Of a DNA stretch of 64,000 nt, positions 44,954-54,347 are shown one piece after another (within the stretch, counting starts at the first letter, position 1; each line of letters starts with the position of its first letter). A program made the position numbers and the translations under genes. Origin of the DNA: Methylocella silvestris BL2 (GTDB lineage: Bacteria; Pseudomonadota; Alphaproteobacteria; Rhizobiales; Beijerinckiaceae). The DNA is taken from NCBI RefSeq assembly GCF_000021745.1, contig NC_011666.1:2941001-3005000 (forward strand), given 5' to 3'. The notes below the pieces were generated by a model that saw only the letters and a list, made by a program, of their open reading frames with translations, did not search any database and was not told where the DNA came from.

Positions 44954-46252
44954 TCATCTCGCGTGATCGCGGACGCCCGCGACGGTCAGGGAGACGACCG
45001 ACCAGATTGTCAAAGCGCCAATGAAAATCATCAGGATCGAGAAGCCGCGCCGAGGAAACAAAGAACTTTCTGGCGTCGTCGGGTCCTCGATGGAAACCAG
45101 ATAGATATGATGGCGGTTGGCGTCTTCGCGCGCATTTTCAAGGAGCTTTTCGGCAACCTCAACCCTTTTTTCGGCGATATTTTTATCAACCTCCAGCCGG
45201 TCATAATCGGCGAGGGCGGCCGAAGCTGTCGTCGGATCGCCGCCGCCGGCGGTCATCCTGGCTTCGAGCGCGGCGACATGCGCCGACAGAATGGCGTGGT
45301 CGGATTCCAGAATCTTGATTTGAAGCGCGTCAGCGTCGAGCCCGCGGCGCGCGCTCGCCAGCTTCACTTCGACCTCGACCAGATCGCGGCGCAACTCCGC
45401 GACGGTTTCGCTTAAGGAGTGGGCGTCGTCGAGCGGGTCGATCGCCATTCGCACATTCCGGAACTGCTCGAGGCGCGCGCGATTCGCGGCGAGCTTGTCC
45501 ATCGCTGCTTTCACCTCCGCCTCGCCGCGCTCGGTCAGGTCGCGGCGCATGCCATCGAGCAGCTGATTGATGATGATGTCGCAGCGGGCGCGAATGGCGG
45601 CTGCGAGACGGACGGAATCCGCGCGCGCGAAGGTTTTCACCCTGACGGTCACGATGCCGGAGGCGATCTCCACTTCCGGAACGACCGCCCGGCGCCAGTA
45701 TCGCAGGAAATCCTCCCGCGATTGCGCGGGATTGAAGCGCGCGAGAAAGTCGGCGCCGGGGGAGCTGAATATGGCGCGCAGATCGATCTCCGGCGCGAGA
45801 TCATCGACGACGGCCGGGCTGCGGATATAATCGGCGACAAGAAAAACGTCCTGATTGGCGTTGAGCGAGGCGAGCGTGCCAAGTCCGGACGCCGCCAGCG
45901 CGTCGCTGCCCGGCAGCGTTTCGGTCGCGCCGCGAACGGCGAATCTCATCTCAGAGATAAATTGATCCGACGCCAGAAACTGAAAATAGACGAAGCTCGC
46001 CGCGACGGGCAGAACCACAAGAATAACAAAGCTGCGCCAGAACAGCGCGCTATCGTACTCCTCGGCGTCTTGCGCCACGACGGCGCGGCCAAATCCCGGC
46101 CGCGCGCTGGCGGTTTTCACGGCGACGGCGGCAAAGCGGCGGATTGTCAGCCGAACGCTCGCCGGCACGCCGAAAACGCCCGCTTGAGCGCCCGGCTGCA
46201 AATGCGGGCCGGCCTGCCTTTCCGCCGCAACCTCTTGCCTGGTCTCGGCCAT
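44954..46252 (-). CDS. KpsE/BexC/CtrB-like capsule export inner-membrane protein, copy 2
   Basis: 432 aa from ATG 46252 (a TTG at 46264 is the alternative). Same architecture as copy 1: an N-terminal cytoplasmic part of about 90 aa, a helix (FVILVVLPVAASFVYFQFL), SEMRFAVRGATETLPG, a long periplasmic coiled coil, EDPTTPESSLFPRRG before the last helix (ILMIFIGALTIWSVVSLTVAG). Sequence identity to copy 1 is low, closer to the copy at 62164-63483 in the RFAVRG motif. Divergent from the PKS gene across a 611-bp region. Confidence 0.86.
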   Translation of the reverse strand: MAETRQEVAAERQAGPHLQPGAQAGVFGVPASVRLTIRRFAAVAVKTASARPGFGRAVVAQDAEEYDSALFWRSFVILVVLPVAASFVYFQFLASDQFISEMRFAVRGATETLPGSDALAASGLGTLASLNANQDVFLVADYIRSPAVVDDLAPEIDLRAIFSSPGADFLARFNPAQSREDFLRYWRRAVVPEVEIASGIVTVRVKTFARADSVRLAAAIRARCDIIINQLLDGMRRDLTERGEAEVKAAMDKLAANRARLEQFRNVRMAIDPLDDAHSLSETVAELRRDLVEVEVKLASARRGLDADALQIKILESDHAILSAHVAALEARMTAGGGDPTTASAALADYDRLEVDKNIAEKRVEVAEKLLENAREDANRHHIYLVSIEDPTTPESSLFPRRGFSILMIFIGALTIWSVVSLTVAGVRDHAR

Positions 46253-46863
46253 TACAGGGACCAATCGCCTCGCGGCCTCGGAGTCAAATGATCAAAGATT
46301 TCAGTGGAAAAACTGCATGGAGCGCGACGGTCGAGCAGAATATTTGCAGCGAAACACAAAGTCGACATCTCCGTTAATAAAACGTTACTCAAGCGGTAAT
46401 CCATTCGCTTCCATCGGACCGTTTACAGTTATTTTTTTTACTCCCTCCTCAATAATGTAGAATAGATAATAAAATCAAAGGGTTGGAACCGCCTAAAAAT
46501 TGACAGGATTGTACCAATTCTATGGGTTTGGCGTCGCCCTATTCGTTGGAACGCTCCGGCTCGCCACCTATGTATCGCTGCTCAGGCGTGAACTTTGCTC
46601 ATAGTGCATCAAGATCGATCAACATTTCGCCCGCGCGCGTCCGGCGATTTTTGAGAAACACCCCACTATAGCCGCCAATGCGGCGACGACGTCACAATCT
46701 ATCGTTTCGATAGAGCAAGAATTTGTCGTTTCTTGGCCCTTGACGCTCGCGGAGTGCGTGGGGCAGAAGAGGATACTATTATGAATTGTATATCATCAAT
46801 TCGTTTTTGCTCTGCCATTCGAGAGCCCAGTCCACATGGACCCATTCAAGGCCGGTTGCGTTT
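46253..46863. promoter_or_regulatory. 611-bp AT-rich divergent region between capsule and PKS genes
   Basis: The most AT-rich stretch of the window, especially 46360-46510 (a run of T's, then AATAATGTAGAATAGATAAT). TTGACA at 46500-46505 is a perfect -35 box toward the PKS, but the best -10 (TATGGG) is only 15 bp away, so the promoter is weak or different. A perfect small inverted repeat CTATCG-TTT-CGATAG lies at 46699-46713. The last 83 bp hold the leader ORF. The region probably carries promoters for both directions. Confidence 0.5.
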
Positions 46864-46867
46864 ATGA
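46781..46867 (+). CDS. 28-aa leader ORF translationally coupled to the PKS
   Basis: ATG 46781 has an excellent Shine-Dalgarno (AGAGGA, 7 nt spacing). The frame reads MNCISSIRFCSAIREP… for 28 residues and stops at TGA 46865-46867, overlapping the PKS ATG (ATGA). The PKS start itself lacks a good Shine-Dalgarno, so its translation may depend on this leader. The peptide matches no family and has no amino-acid run like classical attenuation leaders. Direct sequence signals are strong; translation and role are inferred. Confidence 0.55.
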   Translation: MNCISSIRFCSAIREPSPHGPIQGRLRL

Positions 46868-49800
46868 GAGATAACAAGAGCGACCGACTTACGCAGGCGG
46901 CGAAAAATGACGCCGCACCCGTAATCATCGGACGCTCATGCAGATTGCCCGGCGCCAATTCTCCCGACGCGCTTTGGGATCTGCTATCGGCGGGGCGATG
47001 CGCCGTCTCGCGCATTCCGTCGGATCGATGGTCGCTGGAGCGGCTTGGCCACCCGCGCGAGAGGGAGCGGGGCCGCAGCTACACCTGGTCGGCCGGGGTC
47101 CTCGACGACCCGTGGGGGTTCGACCCGGCGGTTTTCGGCATTTCCCCACGCGAAGCCGAGCAGATGGATCCGCAGCAGAGGCTGCTGCTGGAACTCTGTT
47201 TCGAGGCGATCGAGGACGCCGGCATCGCCCCTTCGACGCTCGCCGGCACGCAGACCGGCGTCTTCATCGGGGGATCATCGCTCGATTACGGCAATCTTAG
47301 GCTGCACGATCCAGCCGCGGCGGACGCCTATTTCGCCACCGGCAATACGCTGGCCGTGCTGTCCAACCGGATTTCCTATGTTTTCGATCTGCGCGGGCCG
47401 AGTTTCACCATCGACACGGCGTGCTCATCGTCGCTCGTCGCCCTCGACGCCGCCGTCGCCGCGATCCGGAGCGGGGCGATCGACACAGCGATCGTCGGCG
47501 GCGCCAATATGCTGGTCAGCCCTTTCGGCTTCATCAGCTTTTCGCAAGCCGCCATGCTGTCGCCAACCGGCCTCTGCCGAGCGTTTTCTGCCGACGCCGA
47601 CGGCTATGTCCGGGCCGAGGGCGGCGTTGTCTTGGTGCTGCGCGCGCAGGATCTCGCCCGCGCCAATGGCGACCGCGTTCATGCCGTGATCGCGGCGTCA
47701 GCGGTCAATTCCGACGGCCGCACCAACGGCATCTCGCTCCCCTCGGCGTTAAGCCAGAGCGCTTTGCTGGAGCAGATCTACGGCCAAAGCGACGTCGACC
47801 CGGACGATATCGCCTTCGTCGAGGCGCATGGCACGGGCACCCGGGTCGGCGACCCTGTCGAGGCCGAGTCGATCGGCCGCGTACTCGGGCGGCGGCGGCG
47901 GAGCCCGCTGCCGATCGGCTCGATCAAGACGAATATCGGCCATATCGAGCCGGCGTCCGGTCTTGCCGGCGCAATGAAAGCGATGTTGGCGCTCGAGCAT
48001 GACGAATTTCCGCGCTCGCTCCATTGCGGCGAACTCAATCCCGACATCCCCTTCGACGATCTCAATCTCTCCGTCAGCGCCAGACCGGCGGCTCTGGCGA
48101 AAACCGGCCGGATTCGCTATGCCGGCGTCAGCTCCTTCGGCTTTGGCGGCACGAACGCGCATGTCGTGCTCGCGGATCCGCCAGCGTGCGCAGCGCGGCG
48201 CATGTCGAGCGACTCCGTCAGGCCGCCCCAGTTTCTAATGCTCTCCGCCCAGAGCGAAACCGCCCTTGCCGAGCTCGCCCGGAGCTATTCCGCACGGCTG
48301 AAGGGCGCGGACCCCGTGTCGTTCCAGCGCATCGTCGCGGCGACGGGGCGTCGGCGCGAAAGCCATAGCGAACGGCTCGTCATCCCGGTCGAGTCGCCAA
48401 GAGCTATGGTCCAGGCGCTCGACAAGGCGGCGCGGCAGGGCTCGGCGGCGCCGACGCTGGCCGTCGCCACCGCGATCGCACGCGACGCGCCGGTCGCTTT
48501 CGTCTTTTCCGGCAACGGCAGCCAATGGCCCGGCATGGGCCAGCACGCCTATGAGACAAACGCCGGCTTCCGCGCCCGCTTCGACGCGATCGACGCGCTT
48601 TTCCAGCCGCTCGCCGGCTGGTCGCTCGCTTTGATGATGTTTGACCCCGATATCGCGATGAAACTGGGCCGGACCAGCATCGCCCAGCCGCTCGTTTTCG
48701 CCATCCAGGCGGCGACGGCGCATTGTCTCCTCGCGCTCGGCCTTCGTCCGGCGATGGCGCTCGGGCACAGCATGGGCGAGGTTGCAGCCGCAGAGGCAGC
48801 CGGCGCCCTCGACCTTGAGAGCGCTGTGCGGGTGATCCATTACCGGAGCCTGCGCCAGGAACTCGTGCGCGACGCCGGCGGCCTCGCCGTGGCGTTCGGC
48901 TCGCGCGAAACGGTCGAGGCCCTTGTCGCAGGCATCCCGGATCTTGTCATCGCCGCCCATAATTCGCCGCGAAACTTTACCGTCAGCGGCCCGTTGGCCG
49001 CGCTCGACGAACTGGCGCGGGAGAGCCGCGCCGCCAGGGCGCGCGTCCGGCGCCTTGACCTCGCCTATCCGTTCCACAGCGAACTCATGCAGCCCGTCGC
49101 GGCGCCGCTCCACGCCGATCTCGCCGGGCTGGCGCCAAAGTCAAGCCGCATCCCATTCATTTCGACGGTTGCTCCGGGCGTTCTCTCCGGCCCCGAGCTT
49201 GGCGCCGTCTATTGGTGGCGCAATGTGCGCGAGCCGGTCCTGTTCATGGAAGGGATCGAACAGGCCGTCCGCCTCGGGGCCCGCGTCTTCGTCAAGATCG
49301 GCCCCGGCGGCACGCTCGTCGCCGACATCAGGGAGACCGCGGAAAACGCCGGCGCGTCGATCGCCGCCTTCCCGGTCCATCACCAAAAGCCGACCGGGGA
49401 AGACCCGTTTCGCCGCGCTGTCGCCGAAGCCCTGGCGCATGGCGGGGCGGTCGACAAGACCATTGCGTTCGGCGACGATCCCGGCGTCGTCGACGGATTG
49501 CCGGCTTATCCCTGGCAGCGCAAATCCTATCGGGTCGGCGAGACGCCCGAGACGTCGGGATTGCTTAGCGTCTGCCCCTGGCATCCGCTGATCGGCGCGC
49601 GTCTATCCGCCGATTCTCTGGAATGGCACGGGCAGATTGATCCGTTGCTGGTCCCGGCCCTGGCCGATCACCGCATCGACGGACAGATCCTGTTGCCGGG
49701 CGCGGCCTTTGCCGAGATGGCCCTCGCCGTCGCCGCTGACTGGCTCGGCGCGGCGACCGCTGCGATCGAGAATCTCGAAATCCACCAGCCGATGATTTTC

Positions 49801-52800
49801 GCGGCAAACGCCACGCGCCAGAGTCTCTGCCGCGTGACGCCAACGACCGGGACGATCGAGATTCTCAGCCGCCCGCGCCTGAGCAACACGCCCTTCGTGC
49901 TCCACGCCAAAGCGAAAGCGATTCAGAAGCCGGGACGAACGCCCGGCGCGGCGATGCCGAAAGCGCGGGACAAGACCATTTCCGGCGCCGCGCTTTACGC
50001 CGAAGCGTTGCGATCCGGCCTCGAATTCGGTCCGGCTTTCCGGCAGGCCGCGTCGGCCGCCCGCAGCGGCAAGACATCGATCATCGTTAACCTGAAGGTG
50101 GCGGCGGCGGATCCGCGTTACGGCCTCGATCCCGCCCGCCTCGATTCCTGCTTTCACGGCCTCATCCTCATCTTTGCGGATCTGACGCGCGCGAGCCATG
50201 CGCCGGCCTATCTGCCGGTTCGGTTCGGCGAAATCAGGCTGGAGCGGCCAGGCGCCGCCATCGCCCAGGCGCATATCGAGATCAAACGCTGCGACGCGCG
50301 CGCCATCGTCGCCGATTTTACCCTCGTCGACGCCGACGGCGAACTGATCGCCCGGCTGCGCGACGCCCGATATCAGGCTCTGCGCGCGCCGCAGCACGGC
50401 AGTCTCGCGGTCCATTCCGTCGTCCAGTCCCTGCCGCTGGCGGAAGAGCCAACCGCGACGCGCCGCGATCCTTCGCTGAGGCCGGACCTTCTGACGCGCG
50501 CGGCGAAGCCGGAGACGGCCATGGCGGCGGCAAGATCGCTGCCGGCCGACCTCGTGCTGATCGAAGGCTGGGCGGCCGCCGCCGCCTATCGGCTCGCCTC
50601 GACGCTCGCCGCGAGCGGCCGGATCGCTCCCGATGAACTCATCGCCGCCGGGCGCTTCCCCCCCGCGCGTCGCGACTGGCTCGCCAATCTTTTGAAGGCG
50701 CTTGCCGACAGCGGCCTCGCCGAGGCGGAGGGGGCGGCCTACAATCTCGCGCAAGATCTCGATCTTCCAGACCCCGATGAAATTCTGCAAACCTTCGCCG
50801 CCGATCATCCGAGACAGTCGGCCGAGCTCCTCCTCGCCGCTGGCGCCGGCGCGGCGATGGAGGCGCTTTCGCGTGGCGAGGCGGCGCCCGCCCCGAGCGA
50901 GTCGGCGATCGAATCCTTCGAACTCGGTTCGCTCGCCGTCGTCGCCGCCGCCAATCTGCTCGCCGATCTGCTGAAGAGACTATCCGACGACTGGCCACGC
51001 GATCGGGCGCTGCGCATCCTGCAGATCGGACACGGACCCTTGTCCTCGCACGCGGTCGAACTGGCTCTTCGCCATGGCGGCCGGCTCACCATCTTCGAGC
51101 CCGATCAGGGCCGTCTGCAGCGCGCCCGGCTGGCGTTTGCGCGCGACGTTCGCGTCGTCTTCCTCGACAGCCTTGATTCGGCGCCAGATCGCGGCTTCGA
51201 TCTTGTCGTCGCCGCCGACGCCCTTCATCGCATCGCCCCGACCAAGGCGATTCTGGCGCGCATCGTCGAGCTAATGGCTTCCGAAGGACTGATCGCGGCG
51301 ATCGAACCCGAGACCTCGCTTTTCCGCGATCTCGTCTTTGGCCTCGATGACCGCCGGCTGGCCGGGGCGGGCCAGACTGGAAGCGTCCCGACCATTCGCG
51401 AATGGTCCGGGCGGACCGCCTCGGCCGGGTTGCGCGCTTATGGCGCCGATCCCATCATGACGACAGCCGGACGGGCGATCCTCGTGTCCGGCCAGAAGCC
51501 GAAAGCGACGACAAAGCGGAGCGTTCCGGCGACGGCGCTGATCGTCTCGGACGGAGATCTGCAAACAGGCGAGATCGCGGCGGCGCTCGCCGCGCGCCTG
51601 ATCGCCGCCGGCGTCGAATGCGCGATCGAACAGGCGGGCGCGCTTGATCGAAGCCAGCCCTTTGAAGCAATTGTTTTTCTCTGCGGCCTGGCGCGGTCCG
51701 GCCAAAGCTCGGTCGACCATCTTGCGGCGCGCTGCCTGTCGCTCAAAACATTCGCCGAAAGTCTTGGCCGCCAAGCTGGGATTGGCAAACAAAAAGCGCG
51801 GCTCTGGATCGCGACCCATGGCGCGCTCAGCGCGTCCGACGAAGCTTCCCCGGTCGAGGCCGGCTTTTGGGCTTTTGCGCGCAGCTTCGCCAATGAATTC
51901 CAGGGGCTTTCCGTCCGTCGCGTCGACATTGCGCCGGGGCTTCCGCCCGCCATCGAAGCGGAGCGTCTTGCCGGCCTCATTGCTTCTGGAACCACTGAAA
52001 GCGACATTGTCGTCGATCAGCGTTCGACGCGCGTGGTCAGGCTGCATGCGCAAGACCGTGGCCACGCTCCGGATCACTGGGCGCCTGCCGCAGCCAGCCG
52101 GCTCGAAAAGGGCGAAGGCGCCGGGCTCGACCGGATCCGCTGGACGCCGATCGACCGCACGCCTCCCGGGCCGGGCAAGATCGAGATCGCCGTCGCGGCA
52201 AGCGGCCTCAACTTCCGCGACGTGATGTGGGGCCTGTCGGTCCTTCCCGACGAACTTCTCGAGGACGGTTTCGCCGGTCCGACTCTCGGCCTCGAATGCG
52301 CCGGCCATGTCGCCGCCATCGGGCAAGGCGTCACGGGCTTCAAGCTTGGCGACGCGGTGGTGGCTTTCGCCGGGGGCGCCCTCGCCAGCCATGTCACGGT
52401 CGACGCCAATCTGGCGGCGATGGTCCCGGCCGGCCTTTCGCTCGAGGCTGCAACGACGATTCCCGTCGCCTTTCTGACCGCTTATTACGCCCTGATGGGC
52501 TGCGCGCGTCTTGCGCCCGGCGAATGGGTGCTGATCCACGGGGGCGCCGGCGCCGTCGGTCTCGCCGCGCTGCAAATCGCGCGCTGGCGCGGCGCGCGGG
52601 TCATCGCCAGCGCCGGCTCGGTCGAAAAGCGCGATCTCGTCAGAACCCTCGGCGCCGAACATGTTTTCGACGGGCGCTCCGGAAACTTCGTCGATGAGGT
52701 CCGGCGTGTCTCCGGCGCGGGCGTCGCCGTCGTTTTGAACAGCCTCTCCGGCGAGGCGATGGAGCGCAGCATCGGCCTGCTCGAACCGTTCGGCCGGTTC

Positions 52801-54342
52801 ATCGAACTCGGCAAACGCGACTATCTCGCCAACACCCATATCGGGCTGCGTCCGTTCCGCAAAAATCTGTCCTATTTCGGCGTCGATCTCGATCATCTCA
52901 TCCTGGCGCAGGCCGAAAAGGGCCATCGCCTTTTCGAGGAGGTCATGGGCCTCATCGCCGAGGGCGAATTCTCGGCGCTGCCCTATCGCAGCTTTCCCGC
53001 CAGCGAATTCATCGACGCCATGCGGCTGATGCAGCAATCGGGGCATATCGGCAAAATTGTCATCACCCCGCCAAAGGCGGGCGCCATTCGCATTCCGCCA
53101 CAGAGCCGGTTCGCGGTCGCGCCCGACAAAACCCATCTCATCACAGGCGGCTTTGGCGGCTTTGGTCTTGAAGCCGCGCGCTGGCTTGTCGAACGCGGCG
53201 CCCGCCATCTGGCCCTCGTCGGCCGCAGCGGCGCAAACACCCCTGAGGCGCGCCAGACGCTCGCCGATTTCAAGGCGGCTGGCGTCAAGGTTCACGTCGC
53301 GGCGCGCGACATCTCCAACGGCTGGGAGGCGAAGGCGCTGGTCCAGACCATCGCCAAGGAGATGGCGCCGCTCGGCGGCGTGATCCATGCCGCGATGGTC
53401 CTCGACGACGCCCTGATCGTCAATCTCGAAGCCCAGCAACTCAGAAAAGTGCTGGCGCCAAAAGTCGCCGGCGCGGAGCATCTCGACCGCCTCACCCGCG
53501 GCGTGGCTCTCGATTATTTTGTCCTATTCTCCTCGGCGACGACCGTGATCGGCAATCCCGGTCAAGGCGCCTATGTCGCCGCCAACGGCTTCCTCGAAGG
53601 GCTCGCGCGGCAAAGGCGCGCCGCCGGGCTGCCGGCGCTCGCCGTCGCCTGGGGCGGCATCGAGGACGTTGGCCTTCTTGCCCGCAATCATTCGCTGAAG
53701 GACACGCTGGCGAGCCGCGCCGGGGTCAAGGGGATGAGCGCAAGGCGGGCGCTCGATCTGATGAGCGAGGCGCTCTCGCGCTCAAGCGCGGGCGAGGACG
53801 ACGCCATGCTCGTCATCGCCGAAATCGACTGGGCGACGGCGCGGACCCACTTGCCGCTGTTGTCGTCGCCGACCTATGCCGAACTCATTCGCGAGGACGA
53901 AGCCGCCGAGGCCGACAAGCGCGAAAAGATCGACGTCGCCGCCCTCCTTTTGACGCGCGCGCCGGAAGACGTTCGCAAAACAATCGTCGAGGTGATCGTC
54001 GAGGAAATCGCGCATATCCTGCGGCTGCCGCTGGAAACGCTGAACCGCAGCAAGCCGCTGTCCGAGATCGGGCTCGATTCGCTGATGGCGGTTGAGCTTG
54101 GCGTCAGCCTCGAAGAGCGGCTTTCGCTCGAAGCGCCGCTGTCGACGTCGGCTGGCGGCTTCAACGTCGGCGAACTCGCCGATCATATTATCGGATCTTG
54201 CGTCCATGCGACGAGCGAAGGGTCCGCCATCGCCAAAAATCTCGCCGAGAAACATCTTGGCAAAGCGATCGCCGCAAATATGGCGCCGCTCACCGCCATC
54301 GTCGAAGACAAGAGCCGCGATCTGACGCAGATCCTACGGTAA
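46864..54342 (+). CDS. Reducing type I polyketide synthase (RkpA-like), KS-AT-DH-(psiMT)-ER-KR-ACP
   Basis: 2492 aa single-module synthase, close in size and plan to S. meliloti RkpA, which makes a lipid needed for capsule (K antigen). KS residues 17-445: Cys187 in DTACSSS, His322 in EAHGTGT, His360 in GHIEPASG. AT about 535-830: Ser636 in GHSMGE, YPFHS motif, probably malonyl. DH about 900-1180: His936 in HxxxGxxxxP, Asp1094. A methyltransferase-like stretch (about 1240-1520) has a degenerate GHGPLS SAM loop. ER about 1745-2055 with GGAGAVG at 1893-1899. KR with GGFGGFG at 2095, Ser2224, Tyr2237 and Asn2241. ACP Ser2406 in GLDSL. No thioesterase. The start is ATG 46864, coupled to the leader ORF; a TTG at 46786 is less likely. 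Confidence 0.92.
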   Translation: MRDNKSDRLTQAAKNDAAPVIIGRSCRLPGANSPDALWDLLSAGRCAVSRIPSDRWSLERLGHPRERERGRSYTWSAGVLDDPWGFDPAVFGISPREAEQMDPQQRLLLELCFEAIEDAGIAPSTLAGTQTGVFIGGSSLDYGNLRLHDPAAADAYFATGNTLAVLSNRISYVFDLRGPSFTIDTACSSSLVALDAAVAAIRSGAIDTAIVGGANMLVSPFGFISFSQAAMLSPTGLCRAFSADADGYVRAEGGVVLVLRAQDLARANGDRVHAVIAASAVNSDGRTNGISLPSALSQSALLEQIYGQSDVDPDDIAFVEAHGTGTRVGDPVEAESIGRVLGRRRRSPLPIGSIKTNIGHIEPASGLAGAMKAMLALEHDEFPRSLHCGELNPDIPFDDLNLSVSARPAALAKTGRIRYAGVSSFGFGGTNAHVVLADPPACAARRMSSDSVRPPQFLMLSAQSETALAELARSYSARLKGADPVSFQRIVAATGRRRESHSERLVIPVESPRAMVQALDKAARQGSAAPTLAVATAIARDAPVAFVFSGNGSQWPGMGQHAYETNAGFRARFDAIDALFQPLAGWSLALMMFDPDIAMKLGRTSIAQPLVFAIQAATAHCLLALGLRPAMALGHSMGEVAAAEAAGALDLESAVRVIHYRSLRQELVRDAGGLAVAFGSRETVEALVAGIPDLVIAAHNSPRNFTVSGPLAALDELARESRAARARVRRLDLAYPFHSELMQPVAAPLHADLAGLAPKSSRIPFISTVAPGVLSGPELGAVYWWRNVREPVLFMEGIEQAVRLGARVFVKIGPGGTLVADIRETAENAGASIAAFPVHHQKPTGEDPFRRAVAEALAHGGAVDKTIAFGDDPGVVDGLPAYPWQRKSYRVGETPETSGLLSVCPWHPLIGARLSADSLEWHGQIDPLLVPALADHRIDGQILLPGAAFAEMALAVAADWLGAATAAIENLEIHQPMIFAANATRQSLCRVTPTTGTIEILSRPRLSNTPFVLHAKAKAIQKPGRTPGAAMPKARDKTISGAALYAEALRSGLEFGPAFRQAASAARSGKTSIIVNLKVAAADPRYGLDPARLDSCFHGLILIFADLTRASHAPAYLPVRFGEIRLERPGAAIAQAHIEIKRCDARAIVADFTLVDADGELIARLRDARYQALRAPQHGSLAVHSVVQSLPLAEEPTATRRDPSLRPDLLTRAAKPETAMAAARSLPADLVLIEGWAAAAAYRLASTLAASGRIAPDELIAAGRFPPARRDWLANLLKALADSGLAEAEGAAYNLAQDLDLPDPDEILQTFAADHPRQSAELLLAAGAGAAMEALSRGEAAPAPSESAIESFELGSLAVVAAANLLADLLKRLSDDWPRDRALRILQIGHGPLSSHAVELALRHGGRLTIFEPDQGRLQRARLAFARDVRVVFLDSLDSAPDRGFDLVVAADALHRIAPTKAILARIVELMASEGLIAAIEPETSLFRDLVFGLDDRRLAGAGQTGSVPTIREWSGRTASAGLRAYGADPIMTTAGRAILVSGQKPKATTKRSVPATALIVSDGDLQTGEIAAALAARLIAAGVECAIEQAGALDRSQPFEAIVFLCGLARSGQSSVDHLAARCLSLKTFAESLGRQAGIGKQKARLWIATHGALSASDEASPVEAGFWAFARSFANEFQGLSVRRVDIAPGLPPAIEAERLAGLIASGTTESDIVVDQRSTRVVRLHAQDRGHAPDHWAPAAASRLEKGEGAGLDRIRWTPIDRTPPGPGKIEIAVAASGLNFRDVMWGLSVLPDELLEDGFAGPTLGLECAGHVAAIGQGVTGFKLGDAVVAFAGGALASHVTVDANLAAMVPAGLSLEAATTIPVAFLTAYYALMGCARLAPGEWVLIHGGAGAVGLAALQIARWRGARVIASAGSVEKRDLVRTLGAEHVFDGRSGNFVDEVRRVSGAGVAVVLNSLSGEAMERSIGLLEPFGRFIELGKRDYLANTHIGLRPFRKNLSYFGVDLDHLILAQAEKGHRLFEEVMGLIAEGEFSALPYRSFPASEFIDAMRLMQQSGHIGKIVITPPKAGAIRIPPQSRFAVAPDKTHLITGGFGGFGLEAARWLVERGARHLALVGRSGANTPEARQTLADFKAAGVKVHVAARDISNGWEAKALVQTIAKEMAPLGGVIHAAMVLDDALIVNLEAQQLRKVLAPKVAGAEHLDRLTRGVALDYFVLFSSATTVIGNPGQGAYVAANGFLEGLARQRRAAGLPALAVAWGGIEDVGLLARNHSLKDTLASRAGVKGMSARRALDLMSEALSRSSAGEDDAMLVIAEIDWATARTHLPLLSSPTYAELIREDEAAEADKREKIDVAALLLTRAPEDVRKTIVEVIVEEIAHILRLPLETLNRSKPLSEIGLDSLMAVELGVSLEERLSLEAPLSTSAGGFNVGELADHIIGSCVHATSEGSAIAKNLAEKHLGKAIAANMAPLTAIVEDKSRDLTQILR

Positions 54343-54347
54343 ATTTG

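Noticed and set aside
46500..46526. Strong sigma70 promoter at TTGACA 46500
   Set aside because: The -35 box is perfect, but the only -10-like hexamer is 15 bp away and poor; reported only as part of the control region.
46786..46863. Longer PKS start at TTG 46786
   Set aside because: No Shine-Dalgarno at the right distance; the extra 26 residues are unlike PKS N-termini and the stretch is better explained by the leader ORF in another frame.
51271..53481. 736-aa minus-strand open frame inside the PKS gene
   Set aside because: It lies fully antisense to conserved AT-to-KR domain coding sequence, is rich in Arg, Gly, Ala and Asp without motifs, and is explained by high GC at third positions of the real gene.
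46864..54342. Heterocyst-glycolipid (HglE-type) or antibiotic PKS
   Set aside because: Neighbouring alpha-oxoamine synthase, capsule-export genes and total length fit the RkpA type better; no hgl or secondary-metabolite tailoring genes are nearby.
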